From positions 1 through 44,110 of the forward strand of contig NZ_BBER01000011.1 in assembly GCF_001312865.1 (NCBI RefSeq): a stretch of DNA of 44,110 nucleotides. Direction: 5' to 3'. The number at the start of each line of letters is the position of its first letter. Position 1 is the stretch's first letter. The translations under genes and the position numbers were made by a program. The notes beneath the pieces are model-generated. The model had not been told where the DNA came from, ran no database searches, and saw nothing but the letters and a program-made list of their open reading frames with translations. Positions 29,289 through 40,031 of this stretch are shown here, in pieces. Source of the stretch: Lacticaseibacillus thailandensis DSM 22698 = JCM 13996 (GTDB lineage Bacteria; Bacillota; Bacilli; Lactobacillales; Lactobacillaceae).

Positions 29289-30163
29289 ATGAAGGGTATT
29301 GTTTTGGCTGGGGGATCTGGAACACGCTTATATCCCATTACAAAGGCGACAAGTAAGCAATTAGTTCCAATCTACGATAAACCAATGGTGTATTATCCGT
29401 TATCTGCGTTGATGCTTGCGGGTATTAAACAGTTTTTGATTATTTCGACGCCTGAGTTTTTGCCTCAGTTTGAGGAACTTTTCGGTGATGGTCACAATTT
29501 AGGCTTGGACATTCAATACAAGGTACAGGCTGAGCCAAATGGGTTGGCTGAAGCGTTCATTCTTGGTGCTGATTTCATTGGCGGTGATTCCGTGGCACTA
29601 GTACTTGGTGATAACGTCTTTTATGGTGCAGGCCTATCAAAACTGTTACAAGATGCGGCTTCCCAAGACAAGGGGGCTACGGTATTTGGGTATCAGGTTA
29701 CCGATCCAGAACGTTTTGGTGTAGTCGAGTTTGATGAACATCAGCACGCCGTTTCAATTGTTGAGAAGCCAAAGCATCCACGGAGCAACTATGCTGTTAC
29801 TGGACTCTATTTCTACGATAACAGCGTGGTCGATATTGCTAAGAACATTAAACCGTCACCGCGAGGGGAACTTGAAATTACTGATGTGAATGAAGAGTAC
29901 TTACGTCGTGGCCAGTTGGATGTGCAAGTAATGGGGCGTGGTTACGCTTGGTTGGATACGGGTACGCATGATTCGTTACTCGCGGCCTCCAGCTTTGTAG
30001 CTACAATTGAGAAGCAGCAAAATCTCAAAGTGGCTTGCCTCGAAGAAATTGCTTACCGTATGGGTTATATTGATCTTCAGCAGTTGGAAAAACTGGCCCA
30101 GCCACTGAAGAAGAATGATTATGGCCAGTATTTGTTGCGTTTGGTCAAGGAGGAGAGTAAGTA

Positions 30164-30164
<1 letters not shown>
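29289..30164 (+). CDS. rfbA: glucose-1-phosphate thymidylyltransferase
   Basis: An intact 291-residue enzyme making dTDP-glucose from dTTP and glucose-1-phosphate, step 1 of dTDP-L-rhamnose synthesis. The nucleotide-binding signature is [16 protein letters not shown] ([20 protein letters not shown]) at the N-terminus, with [26 protein letters not shown] and [23 protein letters not shown] 29289 is chosen because GGGAGG sits just upstream; an earlier in-frame start has no SD. The stop overlaps the start of rfbC (TAATG), so the two are translationally coupled. First of four rhamnose genes. Confidence 0.96.
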
Positions 30165-31763
<1,599 letters not shown>

Positions 31764-31779
31764 TTGCGGATAGCAAAAT

Positions 31780-31805
31780 AGCGAGGCTGCTGGGGCTTCG
31801 CTTTT
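31780..31805 (+). terminator. weak intra-operon hairpin between rfbB and rfbD
   Basis: AGCGAGGC pairs with GCTTCGCT (one wobble), followed by TTTTG. It may attenuate rather than stop transcription into rfbD. Confidence 0.4.
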
Positions 31806-31836
31806 GTTTAGAGTTGCAATCAAAGGGGATACACAA

Positions 31837-32679
31837 ATGAAAATTTTGATTACTGGGGCAAATGGTCAGTTAGGTACTGAATTGCGTCACTTGTTGGATA
31901 GCCGTGGCATCGAATATCGTGGTACTGATGTTAAGGATTTGGATATCACGGATGCCGATGCCGTTGATAAATATGTTCAGGACTTCCAGCCAGATGTAAT
32001 TTATCACTGTGCTGCATACACGGCTGTGGATAAGGCTGAGGATGAAGGCAAGGCACTTAACCAGAAGATTAACGTCAATGGCACTGAAAATCTGGCTAAG
32101 GCCGCAGCTGCGGTAGACGCTACCATCGTTTATATTAGTACTGATTACGTTTTTAATGGCGACAAGCAGGAAATTTATAAAGTTGACGACCAGCCAGCCC
32201 CACGTAACGAATACGGGCGCACCAAGTATGAAGGTGAATTGGCAGTTCAAAAGTACGCCAAGAAGTATTACATCATCCGAACTTCATGGGTCTTTGGTGA
32301 ATACGGTCACAACTTTGTTTACACTATGCTTGACCTCGCCAAGACACATGATCATTTAACGGTGGTTGATGATCAGTATGGCCGCCCATCATGGACCAAG
32401 ACATTGGCTGAGTTCATGACATTTGCCATCGATAAGAAGTTGGACTATGGTATTTACCACTTGTCTGAGGACAACAGTTGCAACTGGTACGAATTTGCCA
32501 GCGCTATCTTGGCTGATAAGAACGTAACTGTTTCCCCAGTTTCTTCTGCTGAGTACCCACAAAAGGCATGGCGCCCACGCCACTCTATTCTTGATTTGAG
32601 TAAGACCAAGGCTACCGGGTTCAAGATTCCTACCTGGCAGGATGCGCTGAAGGAATTTTTAGCGATTGTAGATAAGTAG
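31837..32679 (+). CDS. rfbD: dTDP-4-dehydrorhamnose reductase
   Basis: 280 residues, intact; the last step giving dTDP-L-rhamnose. It has ITGANGQLGTELRHLL (NAD(P)-binding), DLDITDADAV, IYHCAAYTAVDKAEDE, ISTDYVFNGDKQ, the Tyr-x3-Lys in PRNEYGRTKYEGE and RTSWVFGEYGHNFV. ATG 31837 follows AAAGGGGAT and is preferred over an earlier in-frame start at 31804. It is the last gene of the exopolysaccharide locus; the IS-rich island begins about 40 bases after its stop. Confidence 0.95.
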   Translation: MKILITGANGQLGTELRHLLDSRGIEYRGTDVKDLDITDADAVDKYVQDFQPDVIYHCAAYTAVDKAEDEGKALNQKINVNGTENLAKAAAAVDATIVYISTDYVFNGDKQEIYKVDDQPAPRNEYGRTKYEGELAVQKYAKKYYIIRTSWVFGEYGHNFVYTMLDLAKTHDHLTVVDDQYGRPSWTKTLAEFMTFAIDKKLDYGIYHLSEDNSCNWYEFASAILADKNVTVSPVSSAEYPQKAWRPRHSILDLSKTKATGFKIPTWQDALKEFLAIVDK

Positions 32680-32715
32680 AGTTTTGACGCTCAGCCTAAA
32701 AAAAGGCATATTACG

Positions 32716-33690
32716 GGTTTCCACCAAACGCTGTTGGTTTCATCATTCTGGAATTACTAAGGTTCTCCGCTTTGGAGGACCTTTTTTTTGTTCTCCATCA
32801 AGCGCTGTTGTTTTAATATTTTCGAATTTATGAGGTTTTCCATTTTTGAAAATCTTTTTGTTATCTGGGCGACTAGTTGGTAAATACGATTGAAGAAGTT
32901 TTGTTGGTTCTTAAAGCCAGAACAATTACGTTTCAAGGGTTTGATTAGGCGGTTCTCACCCTCAATTGGGCCATTACTATGGGGACCGAACGAAACTAAT
33001 TTGTGCATGTTGCCATTAATGTAAATAAACGACATCATATGACCAGTGGAACGAAACTCGTCGAAACTCGGATTATGGGGTAGGTGTCGCGCAGGGGGGG
33101 TAGTATACTGCCGCCGTGAGGAGCCGTTGGAATGATGAAGCCGAGATGTTAATAATGTCGGCGATGACAGTTAATGGTAGTCGCTTCTACGCTAGTTTAA
33201 TGATGCGTTCCACGTAACCCACTTGGGTTCAACTAAGGCGGGTGGTCATGGTAGTTAGTGCACCACCAGCGCTGTTTTTTTAAGCGCTATGATCGTTAGC
33301 GTTTCAGCCGCTCTGGGGACCTTAACCTGCGTTAATTCGTAGCCATAGCGTTGGAGAGTCGCAAACTGGTAATTCGGACACCGGCTGAGCGGGTGAGATG
33401 GTTCACAATAAATAACGTGGGCTTGGCGGGTAACGCCCCGAGAGGAGCCTTTTTCGTCACTTACTGCGGTGACTTTGATGTTAGTATCTGTTATTCCTAG
33501 AATAGACAGCGTAAAAATGTTTTTGGACATTGGGACATTGATCGATACCTCGCTTGTTGTTTGGTCGTATAAGAGCATAGCATGGGTAGCGGTAGCCTTT
33601 TTATTTTGCTAAAAGTGTCATTAAAAATAGGGCCTACACTTGCTGCGTTGGTAGAAACTAACAGCAGAAAGTGTAGCCCTTTTTTTTAAT
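32716..33690 (-). mobile_element. decayed ISL3-family element, copy 1
   Basis: The transposase is on the minus strand and survives in pieces. The N-terminal zinc-finger region (FTLSILGITDTNI, then SRCPNYQF) lies within 33255-33578 and the C-terminal catalytic end (SNGPIEGENRLIKPLKRNC, GFKNQQNFFNRIYQL) within 32757-33038; the DDE core between them is deleted. The 5' side ends in an inverted repeat (GGGCCTACACTTGCTG at 33632, CAGCAGAAAGTGTAGCCC at 33663) followed by eight T. The other side has two diverged copies of a 45-base end sequence at 32716 and 32788. Not transposition competent by itself. Confidence 0.75.
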
Positions 33691-33699
33691 GAGATTATT

Positions 33700-34215
33700 C
33701 CACAGTTTTGGACATTAGGTGTAAGTACCCAATAACAGACCGACTGTGACCGTGGTGTTAGCATCAATGTCCCCATATTCTTCAATAACATCAACATCGG
33801 CTGTTAACGTATCCTAAAATGGTAGCTTTTAGTGTCTTGGGTATTGTATTCATGACTCTGAAACGTACACGCTAAGGATGACCAACATCGTCTGTACAAT
33901 GTGGCAATGGTCAACAACAACCTTGGAGCTAATTTGTTGAGGGTAAATAAGACGATGCCACCCTGTGTGTTCCACGGCGGAAATTGCTTAGGTGATTGTG
34001 GATGTGATGGGAGGCCATGAAGGTAAAATAACTTCAAGTATATGATTGCCAACTTAGATGAAGCACATCTTGTCAGACTCCTTTAACTCTTTTAATACCA
34101 GTCGGTTAAATAACTATGCGCCTGGATAAGTGGACTTTGAATTTTGGCAAAAATGTCGCTGAAAACAGGGGATTTACGCTATGTGCATTGTTAAGGGCCA
34201 ACGATAAAAGTGTAA
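33700..34215 (-). mobile_element. decayed ISL3-family element, copy 2
   Basis: A minus-strand remnant with a degraded piece of the transposase core (KVVVDHCHIVQ, equivalent to the IIDRFHIVQ of the better-preserved copy) read from about 33940 towards 33870, and a 5' end sequence near 34141-34215 (TTTTGGCAAAAATGTCGC, then a TTTACGCT...AAAGTGTAACT pair) homologous to those at 33605 and 43284. No continuous reading frame remains. From 34216 to 34390 I see nothing identifiable. Confidence 0.5.
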
Positions 34216-34392
34216 CTACTTTAACGGTTAGGCGCGCTTCTTTAGTGGTAAAATAGTTCATTGTGCAAATCCGGGAAAGGTGTCTTGAAGATGGGTTCAG
34301 TGTTTAGACGATGATTCGTTAGATTTTCTTGAGGATAGAGTTGAGTACCTGTAGCCATAATTTTTTTTGCTATTGCGATTGATGGAAGTAGG

Positions 34393-34421
34393 TTGCTATG
34401 GAGCTTATTAATAAGAATAAT
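34393..34421 (+). promoter_or_regulatory. candidate promoter of the methyltransferase-ATPase module
   Basis: TTGCTA (34393-34398) and AATAAT (34416-34421) have 17-base spacing and lie 42 bases before the start codon at 34463. Confidence 0.4.
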
Positions 34422-34462
34422 TGATAGTAATTTGCGAGTGTTTTCTCAATGAGGTAAATGGT

Positions 34463-35631
34463 ATGACTGGAGTAACTGGTAGTTCTTGGGATTTTAGAGG
34501 TTTTAAAAAAAAGTGGGATACATTCGCTTGGAAAATACCCTGCGACTATGGTTGCGGAAATGCAGTTTAAGCTACTTAAAGAGTGGACAACAGGAACCAA
34601 TCAGGTTGTGTTGGATCCGTTTATGGGATCAGGTACTTCGTTAGTTGAAGCGCAAAGGTTAGGATTTGATGCCATAGGAATCGATATTAATCCGTATGCC
34701 GTCCTTTTGTCGCAAGTCAAGACACATAATTATGGCGATGTAAACTGGCATGCATTGAAGGCACGCCTGTCAGAAAGACTTTTTTTTTAATCATGGTAGC
34801 ATAGAAAACTGGCATTTTTCAAACATCGATAAATGGTTCAGACCAGATATTATTAGGTCTCTTACAAAGGTAAGAAATGCTATTCTTCATGAAGATGACA
34901 TATGGATTAGACGTTATCTATGGATATGCATGTCAGAGGTTATTTATTACCATTCAAATGACAGAACTTCTACATTTAAAATGCATGTTAAACCCAACTC
35001 ACAAATTAAGAATATAAAGGACGATGTAATTGAAACATTTTTAGAAATAGTTTTTTTTCGAAGAAGAGTTACTTACCTGTAACCCAACAACAAAGTGTGC
35101 GAATAGTTTCTGGTGATGCAAAAAAAAGCTTGCGAATCACTTGCCACGAATAGTATTGATGTGATTTGCACTTCACCACCGTATGGAGAGAATGCAACAA
35201 CTGTCACCTACGGACAATTTTCAATTTTATTTCTCAAGTGGATTGATGAGCGGGATATTAGCGGGGATGAAAAACTACTTGATAATTTTTCGGCCATTGA
35301 TAGTTTCAGTCTTGGGGGTAAGAATGCAGAATTGGAGCCAATAGACATACGTGTAGTTGAAGAATTTGTAAATTCAATTGCAATTCGTAAACAGCAAAAG
35401 GTAAGACGATTTCTTTCTGATTACTTGATAATTATTAAGCAGCTGTCCCGAGTCCTTAAGCGTGGTGGAGTTGCATTATTTACTGTTGGGAACAGAAGAG
35501 TTGATGGGGTTCAGCAACCCTTAGATCTAATCACTGTTCAAATGTTTAAAAAGTATAGTGTCCAGCTAATTGATGAAGAAAAACGGCATATCCTTTCAAA
35601 AAAAGATGCCGGTCCGTCTGTCCTCAGATAG
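34463..35631 (+). CDS. amino-DNA methyltransferase (N4-cytosine/N6-adenine type), frameshifted
   Basis: About 388 residues when reconstructed. The N-terminus SSWDFRGFKKSGIHSLGKYP is the WDFRG...HGIHxYPA-type opening seen in solitary SPPY methyltransferases. The AdoMet site is VVLDPFMGSGTSLVEAQ (motif I) followed by AIGIDINPYA. The catalytic motif is VICTSPPYGENATT (S/T-SPPY), located after motif I, with a variable segment (WIDERDISGDEKLLDNFSAID) that may help target recognition, and GGVALFTVGNRRVDG near the end. Frame breaks at A8 34505, T9 near 34780, T8 35051 and A8 35110 all vanish with one- or two-base corrections. No restriction endonuclease is adjacent; the next gene is a GHKL ATPase. 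Target sequence unknown. Confidence 0.83.
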
Positions 35632-35694
35632 CAAAGGTACCCCAGTAAAATCGATGAATGAAGAAAGTATACTTATTTTTAAGAAGGTATGATT

Positions 35695-37742
35695 ATGGCG
35701 CAAATCCGTGTGGCAGGTAAGATAATTAGGGAAATCTCCGAACAGATCCCAAATGGGCAACTAGCGATGACCAAGCTAATTAAGAATGCTTACGAGGCAA
35801 ATGCAAACTCGATCAAAATTAGTATTAATACTGTTGGCTCCGATATTATCATCCGCGATGATGGCAGTGGAATGAATGACAACGAGATAGGTTCTTTGCT
35901 TAACCTAAGTCACAGTGATAAAATCTTTGGTTCCAAAGTCAATGGTAGGTATGTGTCTGGAGAAAAAGGACTTGGATTTTTCTCTGCTTTTAAATTTGGG
36001 AGAATGATTAGCGTTGATACTTCTGATCCTGACGATAGTAGTATTAAACGTTCATTTAAACTTGACATGGCTGAAATTGGGAAGACTAGCGATGTATCAA
36101 ATCTCGATGTTCCAGTTGAAAAATCCACAAATAATAAGGGCAAAGGGACAATCATTCGGATTACTAGGCTAAATGTTGATGCCGTTAAATTGTTTTGCAA
36201 ATCCCTTTCTCAGGCAGGTTTCTCTTCTCGATTAACAAATATTATTGACGACACCAGTTTTAGTATAAATATCTTGGTTGACGGTGTGCATGTTGCAGAT
36301 GATTATATAGAAAATGACAAATTTAAACAGGCCAGGATTGCAACCATTAGTCTGCTGGGACCAGATGAGGTTGATACTACTGGCGCCGTTTTGGTTTGTG
36401 TTGGCCACGAAAAGTCCAAAATACAAATTCCTCAAAATATTGGGCGTATTTTAAATACTAAGCACCTTAAATTATGGGCTGAGATTAGTGTCTATAGGCT
36501 GCAAGGACTTGGTATAGATTATGCTCCGAAAATATATTTATTCGATGATCATAAATTACATCCGCTGGTGTATATAAACGATTCATTGTTTGAGGGCGAA
36601 GGTCTTTATAATGTTGAAGTTAACGCCAGTGGCAAGACTAACAGGGTGTTTAGACAGCAGACGGGTAAGATTAGTTTATATTTAGATAAGCCAGATATAT
36701 TGAGTTTTAATGCTGACAGAACTAGAATTATCGATTCAACGAGACTCCGTGAATTAAAGGCGCTGCTTGATTTTATTTCTAGTGAGGGCCAGTCAGAGGT
36801 TCGTAGATTGATTGATTTACAATCTAAGTCTCACGAATCATCCAAACGGTGCATGGTGATGCTACTGGCGTGGACGGTCCTCATCATAATGAAAAGGCAG
36901 ATGGCAGTCATCTTCAGACGGAGGGTGAAGGTGCAACTGTGGGTGGTAAAACAGAGCCCGGAAGGAGAGAAAATGGAGCGACGGCTAAACTGTTGTTAGA
37001 TACGGTTGAGGTCGGTCAGCCATACGAATTTGATAAGCTTATTGAGTTGAAGGACTCCCAGGGTGGGCAGTCAGTTAAGCCTTCAGAGGTGTCTTTTCAA
37101 CCTTCAGATCGAACCGTTTACCTTGATTCCGATAAAGAAACGGTTGTGTTTACCCACTATGGTGAAGTAACTATAACATTCGATTATTGGGACAAAATCA
37201 CCCAAAAGAAAAGTCATTTTTGTGACTCAGTGACCGTTAAGAGACCTAAGCGGCTGCATCATAAAAAGAACGACGTGTGGGTGTACCCGCTTCTGGATAC
37301 AGATATTCTTGACGGAGATGTTGAATCATATATTATAGATTTTACTAATCAAGTCAACTTAATAGCTAATGACGACAAATTAGACCTTGTATTTGTTTCT
37401 TCACTGAGGACATTTGCCGAACTAATGATTAGGTCAATTGCAAAAACTGAAAGTGCAAATAAAGATGGTCTTAAAGAAACTTATAATGCTGTAATGGGAG
37501 ACGCCAACTTCAATAAAGCTTTAAAGCGTTCGGGTATTTGTAATAAGAGCGTGAAGGCATTACAAACGATACATCGTCTTGTCAAAGAACAGAAGTTTGT
37601 ACCAATAATTGATTTTCTTAATTTGGCCACACATAACGCGACTAAGCTGGTTACAGCAAAGGATGTCAGAGATAAGAGCATCTATTTCAAATTCTTATTA
37701 ACTTATACTTATATTGCTAATATGGGAAATAAACACAAGTAA
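35695..37742 (+). CDS. GHKL/Hsp90-type ATPase with long C-terminal region, frameshifted
   Basis: About 682 residues when reconstructed. The N-terminal 100 residues hold the GHKL (gyrase/Hsp90/histidine kinase/MutL) fold: N-box LAMTKLIKNAYEANA (Asn31), ADP-binding DDGSGM (residues 55-60) and the lid GEKGLGFFSAF (89-99). The usual general-base Glu of the N-box is Lys27 here. A middle domain follows (to about 370), then a Gly/Asp/His-rich linker, a beta-rich segment and a helical end (LRTFAELMIRSIAK). The two frames join near 36846 (TCCAAACGGTG) if one base is added. ATG 35695 has AGAAGGT at correct spacing. It lies 63 bases after the methyltransferase, on the same strand; MORC/MutL-like ATPases are known to pair with restriction-modification genes. 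The end abuts an IS remnant. Confidence 0.8.
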
Positions 37743-37744
37743 GA

Positions 37745-38581
37745 TTTTCAGCAGGCTTCACTAAATGATCGTAGGCAGTTTGAGAATAGGCACCTTATTT
37801 CTAGGTGTAGGCGATTCTGAAACGTTTCTATTAGGCGCTACACGCGCCCTTTAGCTTGGAGTATGCTAGTTACCGCTAGTTCTGTGGCTAACTTTTTGCA
37901 TGTATAGCCAAACTTCGTGAGGGGATTCTCAGTTGAGGGGGAATCCTCTTTTTTTGATGCAGGCAATAATTGAACACAGTGCACCGATCAGCAAGATCTT
38001 GGCGGGTGACTCGTAGTCGCGGAAAATTTGGACCATGATGCTGTAGTAGCCGCGGAGGGTTTCCTCTTGGGCAAAGGTCGCACCGACCACACAACCGCTA
38101 CTGTCATCAGTGGCGATGGAGTAGTTTGCCTTACGCTTGCCATACTAATGCTTCTTAGATGCGACGCGTCCATTTGCACTAGCACGCCGGGATACTTGAC
38201 CCTTGGTTGCGAAGGATGGGCCTTGGGCGACAAGATCAGATTAAGTCGTGATAACCATCGCAGTGAGGTCATACTAATTTGGTATTTGTTCGTCACGCAC
38301 TAGGAACTCATGAAAATGTTTGATGTCAAGGCCTGTGTCCTTAGTGGTGTAAAGCCAGATGATCTGTTGCTGACAGATTGTTTGCCGGTTCCCTGCGGGG
38401 CGTTACCATGGACAAAACCGGCTTTGCCTTGACGCTAGTACACATTGACTAACCGATTTATCTGGCGTCGACTCAGGTCGAGGGTGATGCTTGCTCGTTG
38501 CTTAGCTGGTTTGCCTCGAACAACGTTTCTGATCGTCCGATACTTCGTTGCTTCTGTTTTCGTAAGACATACCTGCTTCAT
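37745..38581 (-). pseudogene. IS1202-like (ISNCY) transposase remnant
   Basis: The minus-strand frame starts MKQVCLTKTEATKYRTIRNV at 38581, with LDLSRRQINRLVNVY, then GFVHGN (the helix-turn-helix end), then KYPGVLVQMDAS (first catalytic Asp region), TDDSSGCVVGATFAQEETLRG (second Asp region) and LQAKGRV...RLIETFQNRL (third acidic residue region). This order is that of IS1202-group transposases. Stop codons and frame slips break it several times, including a stop in place of the residue after AKGRV. Its end comes within a few bases of the ATPase stop codon, so insertion or rearrangement may have trimmed that neighbour. Confidence 0.7.
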
Positions 38582-38582
38582 T

Positions 38583-38612
38583 GTAACCTCTTACTGATCA
38601 GTAAGAGGTTAC
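38583..38612. repeat. perfect 30-bp palindrome at the transposase start
   Basis: GTAACCTCTTAC, then the self-complementary centre TGATCA, then GTAAGAGGTTAC, with no mismatches. It lies just upstream of the IS1202-like transposase start codon. It may block readthrough transcription, bind a protein, or be a target-site relic. Confidence 0.9.
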
Positions 38613-38940
38613 CTATGTCTGGACATTTTGCCTTGGCCTTTGCCTGAGACAATATCACTGGCATTTCACAAGCACTTTCTTTTCGGTGTAAGTGCCCTTG
38701 ACAGGATAACTACTAATAGTAAGAATCAGCTCAGTCGCCTAGAAAGATGGTTCCACGATTGATAAATAAGGTGCACCACCTTCAGGTAACCCACAGCTAA
38801 ATTTCAACCAATCATTAGATTGATTATCCAACAATTGTAGGGAGCTTCAAGTGAAGATGAGGACTTCTGTGCATTTTGTAAAGGTCACTATTGTTTATGT
38901 TGGTGTACGCGTCAACGGCAAAATTGTCTACAGATGTTTC
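38613..38940. other. 328-base region without a recognisable gene
   Basis: It lies between the IS1202-like remnant and the toxin promoter and probably includes the outer end of that IS. I see no credible ORF or RNA. Confidence 0.4.
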
Positions 38941-38969
38941 TTGACAACTATATTCATTACCGTGATACT
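38941..38969 (+). promoter_or_regulatory. promoter of the toxin-antitoxin-chaperone operon
   Basis: TTGACA (perfect -35, 38941-38946) and GATACT (-10, 38964-38969), separated by 17 bases, lie 81 bases before the toxin start. Confidence 0.6.
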
Positions 38970-39050
38970 GTATCCATGGGCTTGTTAGACATTTTGAATA
39001 AGCCAAAATATGATCCTTGTATTTAGAAATTTTGGCTGGTGTGATAATAA

Positions 39051-39662
39051 ATGAAACTTTACCATGGGACAACAAAAAAAAGGGCCTATTAGGAATTAAA
39101 AAGACTAATAAAATTAAATCAAGTGGTATTGAGATGCCTGAGACAATGGATGTGCTGTTAGACAGAACTAATGCAGCCATGAATAGTCTTGACTATCTAC
39201 CAAAGTCAGCTGGAACCAGTCAGCCCGCTGCACTTGGAGTTGGGATTTATGCGTTTGCGAGTAAACATCAGGCATGCAGCTTCACCAGCGAGCACTATGT
39301 TGTTACAATTGATATTGGTGATGGCGTTGATGTTTATGACCTAGACAATTCCGATTCTATCCGTAATCTTGCGCTCAGTCTTCTTTCTGGTGATGTAGCT
39401 GATGCCATAAAAAAATAAAATTTTCGACGGTGAAATGATACGTCAGTATCGTACTATATGTGTACAGTTCGCAGATTACTTGGTTGATCTGGCAGATTCC
39501 AGTGCGGATTTGGAGGACTATCCATATATTTTCGCCTACTCATTATGGATTATCCAGCAGTTTTCAAACGAAAACATTCAGGTAGTAGCCAGAACGTTTG
39601 GTAATGAACCTAAATATTTTTGTATACAGGATGATTCAGTAATTCAAAGCATTGCAGTTTAG
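39051..39662 (+). CDS. ADP-ribosyltransferase-like toxin (first gene of TAC-type operon), frameshifted
   Basis: About 203 residues when reconstructed. The N-terminus MKLYHGTT is the first ADP-ribosyltransferase (ART) strand motif (His5-Gly6-Thr7, NAD binding). GVGIYAFASKHQA at residues 63-75 fits the second motif (Tyr67), followed by the strands YVVTIDI and GVDVYDLDN. Near the C-terminus NEPKYFCIQDDSVIQ resembles the '(N)E-Y-V-x-F-x-x-x-Q-I' third motif, with Glu186 as candidate catalytic residue. Two homopolymers break the frame: A8 near 39073 (nine or six gives HGTTKKKGLLG) and A7 near 39410 (six gives DAIKNKIFDGEM). It is followed after 13 bases by a small protein and a SecB-like chaperone, so a toxin role is inferred from context. 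Target unknown. Confidence 0.75.
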
Positions 39663-39675
39663 GGAGGATCAAATT

Positions 39676-40023
39676 ATGCGGCTAGAAACACTTACGGTTG
39701 AAGAATTTAACCGTTATTTGCAAAAGTCTGATTTTCACCCAACCGCTGAGTATGAGACTGAATTCAGAAAGCGTGTCTTTCGGAAGCTTATGACAAGTAT
39801 GGTTAATGCTGCCTTCAAAAAGTTTTTCGAAAAATCAACCATTAAGCTCGATGTAACAATTGGCGATACTAAAGTGTCTGATAAAAATGAAGCAACATTA
39901 AATTTTAAAATTGAGACTAATGAACCTAGAAATGATTATAGTGACCACTTTCATGAAATTGACGTAAGCAAAACGTCTAAAATCACGAGTAATACTTCTC
40001 TTGATTTTGATCGTGCTGCATAG
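39676..40023 (+). CDS. small protein, putative antitoxin
   Basis: 115 residues, intact. It starts at ATG 39676 after a strong SD (GGGAGGATC), not at the upstream in-frame codons. The N-terminal half is basic and helical (LTVEEFNRYLQKSDFHP, ETEFRKRVFRKLMTSMV). The C-terminal half is polar with short beta-prone stretches (TIKLDVTIGDTKVSD, ATLNFKIETNEP) and ends SLDFDRAA. No DNA-binding or enzyme motif is seen. Its place between an ART-like toxin and a SecB-like chaperone makes it the likely antitoxin of a toxin-antitoxin-chaperone system. In such systems the antitoxin's tail is often the chaperone's binding site (family knowledge). The role is inferred from position only. Confidence 0.65.
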   Translation: MRLETLTVEEFNRYLQKSDFHPTAEYETEFRKRVFRKLMTSMVNAAFKKFFEKSTIKLDVTIGDTKVSDKNEATLNFKIETNEPRNDYSDHFHEIDVSKTSKITSNTSLDFDRAA

Positions 40024-40031
40024 GTGAAGCG

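Noticed and set aside
33730..33815. Minus-strand open stretch encoding VDVIEEYGDIDANTTV
   Set aside because: It looks protein-like but is under 35 codons with no start signal, inside IS wreckage; too little to call.
36849..37742. Independent gene after the GHKL ATPase
   Set aside because: It has no SD and overlaps the ATPase frame; a single-base correction near 36846 makes it the ATPase C-terminus.
38824..39180. Minus-strand 118-residue ORF over the toxin promoter
   Set aside because: It overlaps the toxin start, has no SD and no family-like motifs; it is an antisense shadow.
39435..39662. Separate 75-residue gene between the ART-like toxin and the antitoxin
   Set aside because: No ribosome site, and correcting one A in the A7 run at about 39410 fuses it in frame with the toxin, where it supplies the expected third ART motif.
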